Assembly: GCA_022818135.1 (NCBI GenBank)
Contig: JAFMSR010000009.1
Coordinates: 17,822,063 to 17,886,062, forward strand
Length of the DNA: 64,000 nucleotides
Source: Saxidomus purpurata
Taxonomy: Eukaryota > Mollusca > Bivalvia > Venerida > Veneridae
Direction of reading: 5' to 3'
The notes beneath the pieces are model-generated. The model ran no database searches. It was given only the letters and a program-made list of their open reading frames with translations, and had not been told where the DNA came from. Within the stretch, counting starts at the first letter, position 1, and each line of letters starts with the position of its first letter. Below, one piece after another: positions 28,201 through 43,200 of the stretch. The translations under genes were made by a program, and so were the position numbers.

Positions 28201-31200
28201 AGGGATTTCAACCAAACTTTCACAGAATTATTGTCACCAAGTGCCCTGGCGCATATTGTCGGGGTTTTGTGATTTGATCATTTTTGACAGAATTATGGGC
28301 CTTTGTTTTTTTCCACATAATGTAATATATATAGAGAAATACTCTTCTGTGTGCAACTCCTACATTTCTCAAGGGATTTCAACCAAACTTTCACAGAACT
28401 ATAATTGTTAACTAAAGAATATTGAATATATAATGTTCTGCCCCTGGTCGTCCGTCCGTCCGTCCGTTAGCAATTTTGTGTCTCCTTATTTAAGTATATA
28501 TAAAAGGGAGAATACTCTGTTATTACTGTCTATTTTTAGAATAGATTACCAGTCCTGTATACTTTGGAGTATTCTGTTACAGTAAGATGACAAAATTTCG
28601 GTTCAAACCCCACACAGAGCAAGTTTTTTTTTGTTTTTTTTTTTTCTTTTTTTTTTTTTAATAATTTTTGCCTGAATTATGGCCCTTTGCTTTTTTTCCA
28701 CATATGTTATATATAGAAGAATACATTTGCGCTTGGCCAGCAGACTGGAAAATGAAAACCTGGTTTTGTGACAATTTCCTGTCACTTGTTTATTGCATTA
28801 ATCTTAATAAATCTTTTACTGCAGTGAACTGATATATTTAAGGTTCTAATTTATATCATTGACTTTTAAGTGAGGTAAGTAAGGCACAGTCAGTCGAAAA
28901 ATTTTAAAATGATGAATGGAACATTTTAATTTAGAGTAGGTCCAAGGTCAAGATATGTCCTTATGATTTTGGCACTCCTAATTTTGTTTCTGTCTCAACA
29001 GGAGACTGCGCGGCTGGTTATTATTGTGCGTCCGGAGTGGACATGCAATACCCTAATGGTACAAACACCGGAAGTGGTGGGATCTGTCCACTGGGACACT
29101 ACTGCCCCATGGGAAGTGTAACCTTTACACCTTGTGAGAATGGAACATATTCAAATGCCCTTGGAAAGGCTGTCTGTGACACATGTGAGCCAGGTGAGTT
29201 GTAGGACACTAGACTACCAAATTATGTCTTTTGGAGATAATTTATTTACAAGTGGTAATGATAAATTGATTAAACATCATCTTTGCTTGATAAAAACTAT
29301 TGCATGCAGAAGATGTTAGCAGATGAACATTTTAAACATTGGTCTCAATATGTAAAAGTGTGTTCCACAATTATGACACATTTTTCTTTCAATTACAATC
29401 AATGTAAACATGAAAAGGTTGTTCTTAGCATAGCAGAGCTCACTTTTCACTCTTTCAAAAGGAAAGTAGTGTTGAAGTATTTCTCTTTTGACAGGCTACT
29501 ACTGTCCGGACCAGACTGATGACTACACCGCTTACCCATGTCCACAAGGTCATTACTGTCCAGCTGGTACCCGGGAACAGTATGAATACCCATGCCCCAA
29601 GGGAACGTTCAATAATGGCACGCATGGAACTAGTCTGTCTAACTGCTATTCCTGTACATGTGAGTAGATTAAAAAGAAATTGAACCTTGGATTGGGGGAA
29701 CGGGGAAAGTTTCTCAGCTACCCAGCAAAGACATAATTATATTTTTAGATATTGAGAAAAAAATATGTGTTATATTTACTAGGCGTTGGGAATGAATTTT
29801 GTAAGAGTACATGTAATGATCAATTAAGCCAATAAGACATCTGTTTTGGTTACACAAGTGCTATGGGTAATTGTAACATATAAACTTATCATACGCCTTC
29901 AAAACAATTGTGAGATATTCAGATCAAAAGTAAATTTTAATCTTACTTGAATATTTCAGCCGGAACATATTGTGAAACTCAGGGTCTTTCAGCCCCAACC
30001 GGCCTGTGTGCTGCTGGATATTACTGTGATGGAGGCTCGGAAACTCTTACCCCAAATGGTACTGGCGGTGGTTTCTGCACGTCTGGTTACTTTTGTCCGG
30101 AAGGATCGACAGAGATGACACCATGCACACCAGGATATTACTGCACTGGAGACTACCTGAACGAGACGTCGGGACCTTGCCAAGCAGGATCATACTGTAC
30201 TTCGACAGCATCTGTTGCTAATCCAACTGATGGAACAACAGGTATGTAGCTAGCTGATGCTTTTTAAAGAGTTTTTCTAACCATTATAACTAACCTGGCT
30301 ACGCAAGGGTGAGCTTTTCTGATTGATGATTGTCCGTTGTCTGTCAAAATTTTGATTCAAATGACATATCATCTGAAACCACTAGGCCAATGTTGATAAA
30401 ACTAGGCAGGAATGTTTCTTATATGAAGCTCTACCAAAATTGTTCAAAGAATTTCATTCCATTCAGGACTCTGGTTGCTATGGCAACAAATAGGAAAAAC
30501 TTTTAAAATCTTCTTCTCTGAAACCACAAGGCCCAGAGCTTAGATATTTGGCATGTAGCATTGGCTAGTGGACCTCTACCAAGATTGTTCAAATGTTGAC
30601 CCCTGGGTCAAAATTGACCCTGCATGGGTGGTCACTTAGTTTTGCACAGGCATGTATAGGAAAAACCTTTAAAAATCTTCTTCTGTGAAACCACAAGGCC
30701 TAGAGCTTAGATATTTGGCATGTAGCATTGTCTAGTGAACCTATACAAAGGTTGTTCAAATTATGACCCCCAGATCAAAATTGACCCCGCATGGGGGGTC
30801 ACTTAGTTTTACATAGGCTTATATAGGAAAAACTTTAAGAATTTTCTTCTCTGAAACCACAAGGCCTAGAGCTTAGATATTTGGCATGTAGCATTGGCTA
30901 GTGGACCTCTACTAAGATTGTTCAAATTATGACGCCCGGATCAAAATTAACCCCAGATGGGGGGGTCACTTAGTTTTACATAGGCCTATATAGAAAAAAC
31001 TTTAAGAATTTTCTTCTCTGAAACCACAAGGCCTAGGGCTTAAATATTTGGCATGTAGCTTGACAGTAGACCTCTTCAAAGTTTGTTCAAATTATGCCCT
31101 GGGGTCAAAATGGACCTTGCCGGGGTCACTTGTTTTGCAAGCTTTTATAGGAAAACCTACTTGGTGTATAACATTATCTAGTGATCTTCCACCAGGCAAG

Positions 31201-34200
31201 TGGACTTGTACCAAGGTGAGCAATATAGGGCCACCTTGGCCCTCTTGTTCCAGTTTCGTATCATTACTTATTTTCTCGAGTTAGTCAAAAAGACAGGAAA
31301 ATTTGTGAAATTAATTTCAAGAAATTTTGAATATTGCTGTAATAGGAAATACATCTCTGTAAACTTTTACAGACTACCAATTACAAAAAAGTAGAAATAA
31401 TTCCATGTGAAATTATTTTAACAAATGAAGTTGTACTAAATGTTTCTCCTACAGGTAACACGTGCCCAGCTGGAAATTACTGTCCCGAAGGCAGTTCCTC
31501 TCCAACACCGTGTAGTTCTGGAACATACCTTGACAGTACCGGAAATTACAATGAAACAGACTGTATTAGCTGTACTCTTGGCCAGTACTGTGCCGGAAGT
31601 GGAAACACGGCACCAGACGGCAATTGTTCAGCTGGTTACTACTGTACGGCCGGTCAGGATAGTGCAATTCCAACCGGACTTGAGTGTCCAACTGGACATT
31701 TCTGTGTTGAAGGAAGTTCTACACCTGCAAGATGTCCATCTGGCAGTTACCAGGACGATATTGGCCAGTCAGACTGTAAAGGTTGTCCAGCCGGATATTT
31801 CTGTGATAACACAATAAATCCGGTTGTTTTGTATAATGACTCTGCTTGTCCAGTTGGCTTTTATTGCCCGGAAAATACCACTTACTCAACAGAATTCCCA
31901 TGTCCAAGTGGTACATTCAGTAACATGACCAATCGGGTTGCTTCTTCTGAATGTCAGGCATGTTCCGGTGGAATGTACTGTACTCAGACCGGTTTGTCTG
32001 AACCGGAAGGTGAGTGTGATCCTGGTTATTACTGTACATCTGGTTCAAACAGCAAGACGCCGTCCATGGCCTCAGATGCAGACATCTGTACTGTAGGAAA
32101 TTACTGTCCAGTTGGTACAACAGTGCCGCAGCAGTGTCCACCTGGTACCTACAACCCGAGTACCGGACGACAGAGTGAGTCGCAATGTCTTAACTGTACA
32201 GGAGGTTATTACTGCCAAACATACGGAATGTCATCAGTACCCGCTGGAAACAGATGTACTGCAGGTAAAATTTGATGCCTCATTTTTTATCCTGTAATTC
32301 CAAAATAGTTTCTGACATTAATGACAACTATCTGTTGTTTTTTTGAGCCTCAGTTTTAACTAAAAAATACTTTGTGTGCTATTGATGAAAATAAAGTCAT
32401 TGAAATGAAATACCTTTTACTACCTTACAGGATTATTGTAGGCTAATAATGCCTACACAAGGTTCCAAAACACCTTTGACTTTAAATTAACAATAGCTTT
32501 ACCCACTCCCAATATGCTTAAACAATTAACTTGGAATTATTTCATACAATTTTAGTATCAGTGCATGTGATTAAAAACTACAGTGTTGACTTTAGACATC
32601 ATAGAAAGATACAGGACTTTTAAACTTGCCAATTACTACAAAAAATTGCTGTAAAATATACATCAAATTATTCTTATATACCTGTAGGTGAATGCATTTA
32701 AAAAATAATGTTGAACTTTTGCAAAATTAGTTTGGAATTTTTCTTCGTAATTTGATATGGCCATCTTTCTGACAACCATCTTCATTCTGAAAGGTTGTGG
32801 TCTTGGTTATGAAACAAAGACTGTAACCACTGTACCGCTGAAGCCCACAATTTCTACAAATTTTATGTGTATCATTCTACATACTTGGCTTTTTTCTTTT
32901 TAAGGTTATTACTGCCCAGGGGCTGCTGATAGTGCTACATACATTGTGTGCCCTGAAGGGCATCACTGCCCCACTGGGACCCAGGATCCAGAGAAATGCC
33001 CGTCTGGATCGTTCTCCAATGCCACAGGACTCACCTCAGATGATGGTTGTGAAGACTGTCTCGGAGGCTTCTACTGTCCCTCTGATGGTGTGATATATAT
33101 CTACTAATTTTTTACAAAAAGTCATTTTTCCAAAGCTTCATGTAAACATATTCTCATATGACTCAGGTAACTGAGAATGAGTTTGACCACCTTTGATTGG
33201 GAAGGTATTCCCAAAACACATGCATTTGCTCTTTTTAAAGAAGTTTTTAAAAATGTTTTGCAACCAATATTGGTATAGAAACTAGCTTTATAATTATGAA
33301 ATGGAATTTGTTTAAATTGCATACAAAGAGAGAGGGCATTAAGAGAAAGTGTACCGGGCAAGAATTATTACTCTTCCTTGCCTAGTTTCGAATTATCATA
33401 TATTTCATATATATTATTTTAAATATCTCCCTTAAAATAATTAATCTTTAGAAAAAAGTCGAGACTTTGTCCTGAAGGCTTTAAACCAGTAGGGGACAAA
33501 AGTATCGCCTGCAATATTGCAGTTACTTAAATTTGTGTTGAGATTGTAAATGGAAAAAAATACACAAAAATAAAATACATAAGTTTGGCTGTTGCACAAA
33601 CTTTAATATGAATCATTGGTACTTTCGGTATTTGTGCAAGATTGTGATGCATTTACAGGTCAAACAGAAGCCGTTGACCTCTGCTGGGGAGGGTACTACT
33701 GTCCATCAGCTCAGACTGCACCTAATCCTTCAAACTACATCTGTCCACTAGGCATGCACTGTCCAAATGGAAGTTCTATATACCTGGTATGTATAACTTG
33801 GTTTCGCTTCTCATTCAGCTTTTTTTTCATCGCTCACCTGATCGTATGCTTAGGGTGAGCTATTGTGGTCACTCACTGTGCGGCGTATGGTGTCTGTTAA
33901 CAAGAAGAATCCAATATTGTTGTGTAAATTCATGGAATAATGTAGAGGATTAGATATTTACTTGCACACATCATCTAACTTTTTATGCCCCCCTTTCGAA
34001 GAAGCAGGGGTATATTGCTTTGCACATGTCCGTCAGTAGAGAATGGTTTCTTGACAATAACTTAAGAACCCTATGGCATACAATCCTAAAACTTGATTTT
34101 TGAGGTCAGTAAGTCAAAGGTCAAGGCCAACGGGACATTTTTTTTTTATGCCACATCTATTGCTTTTTCAACATTACTGATTGCACCAAAGGGTGCATAC

Positions 34201-37200
34201 ATGTTTTACAAACAGCTCTTGTTATACAATGGTTGTAAACCTTTGTATATGCATATATCACATTAACCTAAATAAACTGTACATGTTGCTCCTGGATTTT
34301 GGAAGGTACATATAATAATTATGTGGCTGGTGGTTTATTTGAATAAACAAGAAAATTATAACTTAACAGTTATATGAGACGATTACTGTATTACATTACA
34401 GTGTACAGAATAATGGCTACGGCTGTACTTCAACAGGCTGAGCATATCTCCCAATTGGGGTATATACCCCGAATGAGCTACTGAAACGTAAACAATCGAA
34501 AAGTACAATTTTTTAAATAACGTTTTTTTTCAAAGAAAAAGCGCAAGTTAAATTTTCACAGAATATTTATCTGATCTATACATACCTGATAAAAACATTA
34601 CTTTCTGGTTTCCAGCTGGTAAAAAAATAAAATTTCACCAACAAGATGTTGATATGAAATTTGCCTTACAATAATTTAAACATACTCAGTACACTGAAAA
34701 AAATAACATGCACTTTTTCCTAACAAAAGATATTAAAAAAAATTGTATTTCTCTATTGTTCTTTCCTGCATATTCATTATTTAAAAATGACGCCATCTTA
34801 CGTATACCACCGCTCTATCTCCCAGAACTAACTCACTGTTACTGCATGGAAAAGACACTAAAATTTCCAGACTAAAAATTATGTAGTCTGACAGGGATTT
34901 AATTTTTCGTAACTACCACCATTTTGGGTTTTTTTTGTACATGTCAACATGTTTGGTTCGGACTAAATTCATTCATTGTCCGGCTGATTTTGTTTATAAT
35001 GAAGGAAAACATTAAACTATATTCAAACCTTTCTAATAAAACCTGAAAACCGAGCGAAATCGACCGATTAACGGAAAATCAACAGTTGTAAAACTTTTGA
35101 CACTTGTTTTTGTACTGATAACTTACGGCTATCGGATAATTGACGGGTTTTCCCCGAGGTATAAAGGTCTTAATTAAGTATTTAAATTAGACTGTTTTCC
35201 GGCAATTCCGTTTTTAATCATTCTAAAGCGAAATAAATCGGCACCATTCTTTGGCTGATATAGCGCTTCATAAATATTCATTCGATTCATTCAAGGGACG
35301 CAACTCTAGTTGATTTTGCATTGCTAATGTAGGTCATCACTGTGGTCGCTATTATAAAGCCCGAAAATCGTTAAAACAAACAGGCTATACTCTGTAGCCA
35401 CAACGCTATCAATAAATCAATAATATAGCTTCTTCGGCCATTCATAAAAATACAACAACTCGCATAAGAAGATCGATAGAACGAATTCTAGTGGAACTCC
35501 GGTTCCAATATGGCGACTGTTCCACAGCAAAATAATTACAAAAGCGCGAAACTGACTCATACTCCATACGTGCTATAACATTGTAGCGACTGACTGAGTG
35601 AATTGGCCGGTTTTCGAACGTGATTGCAAAAATATTCGAGTGGCATTATTTCCTACTCGCATTTTTTTATTCTCACTCACATTTCGCGAGTTAGCGACCG
35701 CTAAATTCAGTCCCTGAACTGCTTCTATTACCTTAACCACATAACGCTTTGTTGCATCGTACTAAAGTTTAAAGGTCATTTTGTCCGTTTTAGTAATACA
35801 AAAGACGTATATTCATAGTAATTAATGTTAATAAATATCCAAAAATAACTTTCGTCTCGAAAAAAGAAAATGCTTTGTTTTACAGGCACTGAACCCTATT
35901 TCAGTCAGTCTGAGTAAAATCAGTGTTGTCACAGGCCTTTATGTGTGTTCTAAACAAATATTTCATTTTCTTTTTCCAGGCTTGTGTGGCTGGTACGTAC
36001 ACCAGTGCGACGGGAATGTCGTCATGTGACACATGTCCTGCAGGATTCTACTGTTTACCTGTTGTACCAGCCAATGCCTCACTGAATGCTCAAGACTGTC
36101 CACAAGGATACTACTGTCCTGCAGGTACATAAAAGTGTAGGGCAGCAAATTTTATGAATAATATTTTTGTACTTGTACACTTAACCGATATTAGAAACGC
36201 AAAGATTTCCCCTGTTGAACATTTTTATTTGACTGATGCTATTGTTTTTATTTCTATTTAAGTCATTTTTTGCGATGAATTATTGAAACTTTTACAAGAT
36301 TCAATTTTATATTGTTTTTGTTGTGTATGAAATTTGAATAAATTGAAACACGATAACACTGTTAAAATAGATGTTTTACCACTTTTGTGTTTCTAAACCT
36401 GTTGAGTGTATGAATCACTTGAAAATTTATCAAGTTTTGAGTCCATATTTTCATATATGTTATATCTTTGAAGAACTTTTGGGTCAACCTAAGATAATGT
36501 GTCAATCTTTGAAGATAATTTTGCACTTCTGATTTTAACAAAGGGCTAACAATACATAAATGGACTAAGTCTTTTGTCATGTTCAGAAGTTGAGCAAGTT
36601 GAAACTGATACAATTACAATAGTCTATGTACAAGAGCAAGATTTTAAGATCGATTAATTTAAGATATTTTGAACAATGAAAACACCATAAGCAAGTCACC
36701 TGCTCCACGGTCAAGTGGTTAGAATCACTGACTTGAAATTGCAATAACCTTATATATTCAGGGTCATGGGTTTGAGCCCTGCTGCCAGTTATGTCTCTCT
36801 ATGTTGGAAAATTGACAGTTTCTTACATAGGGCTTTATCACTGGTTCATCCCAGAAATATATAGAACTGATTATCTGTAAAAATGACTGAAAAAGGGCTT
36901 GAACTGGCATATAACTTGTAAAACAACAACATAAACGAATTGCTTCTTTTTCATATTTCTCAGGCACTGGCATAGATTGGCAGGCATGTCCGGCTGGTAC
37001 CTATGGTGCTACAACAGGACTGGTCAATGTATCAGACTGTACACAGTGTGATGCTGAAAAGTACTGTTCTGGAAATGCTCTGTTAGCACCCTCTGGAGAC
37101 TGTACTGAAGGTAGGCTCAAGATTTTTATCTTTCAAATAAAATGTTATAAAGGAAATAGAGTTGAATTTTTATTGTATATTGCATAATGCATGCTTGCGC

Positions 37201-40200
37201 ACAAATTAAGAAACCCTCCCAGAGGTTACTTCTGCAATCTGTTGGAATAACCACTCAGTCAGTGCTGATATATTCTAAGCAGTTGTTCTAAATTTATCTG
37301 TACATGTATTATGCAGTTACCTCCCTTTTGTTGCTACAAGAGTTGTCTCCCTTAGCTGACTGAAAATTAAAATAACTTACATCTATTTTGATGAAGAAAT
37401 TATGACTATGTTGTCTTCTTTATATGTTAAGTAAAGCACTATGTATTTAATTGAATTTTTAATGTAATAAATATTGATGGTGATTAACTTATTAAATGTT
37501 AATCCACAGTTTAAATACTGTTGAACTGATCATGTGTACTGGATGCTATTATATAATGACGGAGGCCCATTTTGCTAAAGAATGCATGTTTTCATACTAA
37601 TGACATCACAGTGTGTGATCAGATGTTGCTAGGAGTAACTGAATGTTGAGGTACCAGCATGAGAAACAGTTTTTCAGAGAGGTTACATGCCTTTTCATGT
37701 GGCAGAGAAGGATACCTTCCGAAAGATTTTTTTAAATCAATGAATTCAATACACCTTACCTTGTATTTCTTCAGGCTTTTATTGCACTGTTGGAGTAGAT
37801 ACTGCAACACCTGATGGTTCAACAAATACTGGCACAGGTGGAATATGTACACTCGGACATTACTGCCCCACTGGTTCCACTTCTCCTGTACCCTGTGCTG
37901 CTGGTTCCTTCACCAACCAGACACAGCAAGCTATGTGTGAAACTTGCCCAGCTGGATATTACTGTGTTGCTGCATCAGAAGAATACATCAGCTCACCTTG
38001 TCCCACAGGTTTGTATTATATATGTAAATACATGATTTGGTATACTTGTTAAGCCAAAAATTCTATAAAATGAAACAATTTTGTTGGGGGCTAATTCTGG
38101 CTTTAAAATGTAGCACTACCATAGAGTTAACTCTTGATATTACATTGTACTGGAATGTTAGTGATAAAAAGACAATATATTAGTGAAATTGTACTTGGTT
38201 GTTTTATTTTGGCGGTTTTTGCTGCTTTTTCGATTCCACCAGTTGTAGACACTGCCATTAAACAAAGCTCGTTGTATGTAATATGTAGTATGTATGTAAT
38301 ACAAATGTACTTATAAAGTTAATATTAATGTGAACTATGTTACATGTTTGTTTGTTTTTGAAAAATTATTCCTTCATATTTGGTTCCCAGGTCATTACTG
38401 TCCATCTGGTACCCAGTTTTCAACACAGCACAAATGTGATGAGGGTACCTATAACCCACTGACTGGTTCCCAATCAAACACAGACTGTAGCAGCTGTCCA
38501 GGGGGCCAGTATTGCCAAGGGGAAGGTAACTCTGCACCAACTGGTTACTGTTATGCAGGCTGGTACTGCTCTGGTGGATCTAAGAAACCGAATACGACAA
38601 CTCATGGTGGGAAATGTTCACCTGGTTATTACTGTCCAGAAAGTAAGTGTTGCATTACATATCTAAAAAAAAATTAATAAAAGAGCAAAGTACATGTACT
38701 GTGATTTCTTTTTCAAGATCTATTTTTAAAACTGGGTATTGTCATTACTGAAGCAAGGGCTAAATCCTTTTCCTTCTGTTAACAGATTCATCAGATCCTC
38801 AGCAGTGCGACCCAGGTAAATATTGTCTGACAGAAGGACTGGAAGCGCCAACTGGTGATTGTCTCGCTGGATACTACTGCATACTTCAGGCTAGCACACA
38901 AACACCAACAGACGGAACGACTGGAGATATTTGTCCCGCCGGATTCTACTGTGAGACTGGTTCTTCTACTCCAATGGCATGCAGCCCTGGTACCTATAGT
39001 GCCAGTCCAGGAAATACTGTACCCAGTGACTGTCTGAACTGTACAGCTGGAGACTACTGTGGCAATTATAATCTGACAGCAACAAACGGTACGAGTCTTT
39101 CTTGACACTGTGGGTTTGCACTTGGTGGTGTTTTGTTATTTTGTTGTACAAGTGTTGACACTTGAATGATTTTTCAATTAGGCTACGAGTTTTATCTCTC
39201 TGATGCCGTATGCCGATATATTCGTTTTAAATTGTGCGGGTGGTATTGAATGCACTATTAGCAATAAGCGACAAACATTAGCGATGAAACAAATGGCCTG
39301 GGATACATCAGTGTAACCTGGGAGGGATGAAACAAATAACTTCAATGTATACCAGTAGCCTGTTTAATTATCACCAAGCATATGATTTATAGTGACTGAA
39401 AAAAATATGTTTTTACTATAATAATTATGAATTCATTTTAGTTACCTTCATTTAAAAATAAGTGATTACATGTACATGTATTTAAAAGCATCGATATTAC
39501 GGAATTTTAAGAGTACTTTTCTCTTTGCCAGGTGATTGTGATGCGGGCTACTACTGTCCATCAGGGGAGATAACTGCTAACAGACTACCTTGCTGGCAAG
39601 GTTATTACTGTCCACTTGGAAGTGATGATCCAATAATCTGTCCGAACGGAGAGTACCAAGCGCTAACTGGACAGGCTACATGTGACATGTGCCCAGGAGG
39701 CTATTTCTGTGATAATAGTTACGGGATAGTGGAGATCAACTCAACAATACTTTGTCCGACAGGCTACTACTGCCCACCTGGTATGTTGAAAATAGACAAA
39801 ATTGTTGAAATTTTTTTTTAGCTCATAAACAACTTGCGGATATAAAGACCTTAACAGTATATAATAGATATATTTGTTTTCTCCAACTGCCAGTTTGTTG
39901 TCTAACTTTTTAATTAGTCATCATTTTGTATATTAATGAAGTATTTATCTGCATTAGTACAAAATTGTGTCATTGTATTATATAGGAACCCCAAGAAGCG
40001 ACGTCTATCCATGTTCTGTGGGAACTTTCAACAATGTTACTGGACTGAATGAGAGCAGTCAGTGTACACCATGTATTGGTGGGTCGTACTGTGAAACTGC
40101 AGGACTCACTGTACCCACAGGGCTCTGTGATGCAGGATACTACTGTAAGGTTGGGGCTGAAACTGCCACACCCAGTCAGGGATCGGACGCTAACCAGTGC

Positions 40201-43200
40201 CCACAAGGTGAGTGTACAAATTAAGGCATGCATGTAGTTGTGCTTTCAGATGGACTGCCATAAGGAACATGCATTTTCTGGACCTATTAATTTATATTTA
40301 GCTAAGATAGCACTATGATCATTTAAACAGAATTAAAATAGATTCATGCACTGTGAGAAGTGATTTAGAAATACATTAACAGACCTGTATAGTTTGTGAA
40401 TTGTTGATAGGTTGGTCATGACAAGTACATGTAGGTGACTCCTGTCTATTTTGAGGTCAGCCAGTCGAAAGGTCAAGGCCACAGAGACCTTTTTCACAAA
40501 AACCTATCTGATCAATAGCTAGAGAATGCATTGGTCTAGTGTCATCAAACTTTGTAGGTTACAAAGGTTGGTCATGACCAGTAGATTACCCCTATCCATT
40601 TTAATATCAACAGGTCAAAGGTCAAGGTCACAGTGACCTTTCAAGAAATGACCTTCAACAAAAAAACTTGTCTGATCAGTTACGAGATAAAACTTTTACC
40701 TTCCTCAAACTAAGAAGGTACAGTGGTCATGTAGACCTCCGTCAATGATGGTGACCTTAAACACAAAAACTTGTCCGATCAGTAACTACAGCGCTTTGGC
40801 CAGTATTGATTTTAAGGCAAATAGGTCAAGGTCAAAATTACCTTTATTGCAAAACAACTTACTGGCAAATTGTACTGCCATGAGGGAGGCATACATGTTT
40901 TTTAGTTCTTTTTGAAATTATCAAAGGTGACAGTAAACTTTTAATTATATTTTTTTGAAAGGTTCATACTGTGTGTCTGGAACTGAGGATGCAGTGCCAT
41001 GTCCAGCAGGTACTTACGGTGCAGCCACCAAATTGAAAGCTGAATCCGAATGTACACAATGCACTGCTGGCTTCTACTGTACGACTCCCGGCATAACGGC
41101 AGTAGAAGGTCAGTGTGAAGAGGAATACTACTGCGAGCAGGGCTCCAACTCTTCTCAGGAGTACATCTGTCCTGAGGGACGTTACTGTCCAACTGGAACA
41201 GCCGTGCCTGAAAGATGCCCAGTGGTATGTAACATGAATTCCATAGGATTTATTTTAGCATTTGGTGAGAAAAAAACTATGGTACAGAGAAAACGTGACA
41301 GAAACCTTTTAATAATCTGCCATAATTCATTGTTTTAAAATTACACTATCAAGTCTTAGATAGATGATGGCTCTTGCATTATTAAGTGCATAAAGGATTG
41401 TGCATAAAAATAACCGTAACTACAAATGTACTTCTATATGCCTGAACTGACTTCACACAGTTGTTGCCCATAACACAAGGATGTATCCTGTACCACACTC
41501 AAGGAGCTACCTTGAAGGTCAAGGTCACACTTGGGGTTTAAAACCTGTAGTGTAGGGTTATATACCAGTACATGTAGTTATAAACAGAGTTACTACCCTT
41601 GAACTACTACCATTTTGTTCAAAATTAACATGTAGATGGGGATAATAAATCAGATTTACTTGTAGCAACTCTAGTTCGGATAAATTTCAATATGATCCGA
41701 GAAAGGCCCTTGCATATGGTCTGAGTTTAGAAAGGGTGTGGTCTTCCGTTAAAAAACATACTATCATGACAAAATTGAACGTTTCGCATATCAACAACTG
41801 TTATTATTATGAGGTGGAGTGTATACATTGAAAATCACTTTCTTTCTTAGCTGAAGAATTGACTTTACAGGAACTGACTTTAACAGTTTTGTACTTTACT
41901 TTTTTCAGGGAACCTTCAGTCCATATACAGGCCTGGCCAACAGCAGTCAGTGCACCTCATGTACTTCTGGTCAGTATTGTGAGACGGAGGGACTGAATGC
42001 CACTACAGGACCATGTTCTGCAGGATATTATTGTCCAGGAGGTCAGAGTACCGCTACACCAGCAGGCTACGAATGTACTCTGTATCACTACTGTCCCGAG
42101 GATTCAAGCGCGCCAACCCCATGTGCCAATGGAACGTACATGAACCATACCCAAGGTTCTACCTGCTATACATGCCCAGGTGGATGGTACTGTCACTTCA
42201 TTTGTTTAGTTTACATGCTTACAATTCTATTTATGTTGTTTTCTTTTGATCCAAGATTAAACCAAACCATGTTTAGTAGACCTGATTGCTATCTAGAATT
42301 ATGTTCTGTAGTTTATGCTGAAAATTTAGTTGGAGGATTGACTGCAAAAATGGAGTTTTTACGAAATAAAAACAGACTTAGGACAGTTTTGAAGTCAGCC
42401 CTGAAAATTATTTAAAATTCTTTGAGACAAGTTGTCAGAATATATTTAATTTTCATGAATCAAAACAAGGCTGTCTAAGGGAGAATGACAACTTTCAGTT
42501 GTTTCTTATCCTAAACTTGTGTGGCAGGGCTATTTACTTTATTCAGTTAGCTTATTCTTTTACACGTCCAGGTATTGTGTAAATGGAGATGTGGTAGGAG
42601 AATGCCCTATGGGTTACTTCTGTCCATCTGGGACCGACTTCAACTGGCAGCAGTGTCCACCTGGAACATACAACAATGATACAGCATTACAAGCAGAGTC
42701 AGACTGTAAATCATGTCCTGGCGGGAAATATTGTGACTCCTACGCAGCTACGGCACCAACAGGTGATTGTGATGCTGGATACTATTGTGAGTTTGGAGTT
42801 GACCGCGCACAGCCTACCGGATGTAATTGTAACAACACAGACAGTAGTGGAATTTGCAACACGACCGGTAGGTTTCAACAACTTTAAGTTTTATTTCAAT
42901 GTTTTTATTTTCAATTAATTTATTTATATATCAGTATGTACCGGTCTATTTTTCACAAGTTTTAAATTCATTACGTTTATGTTTAAAGTCCCAGGATTTT
43001 CTTGAATTTACTGATATAGTTAAAGATAAAATGAATTCACTAACAGGATATGATAGAACCATGTTCTATTCACTCTAACACAATGTTGACATATGCCTTT
43101 TTTTCGTATTCAAGTCGTTTAATCATGAAAAATAGTTGTCAGAAAGCCTTTCTTATTGTTTGTATTATTGAAAAAATATACTGTGCTATTTTTCGAACAT

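Noticed and set aside
31440..31817. Alternative-frame reading of exon 25
   Set aside because: It is a shadow of the true frame; the correct frame carries all the Cys motifs and joins exons 24 and 26.
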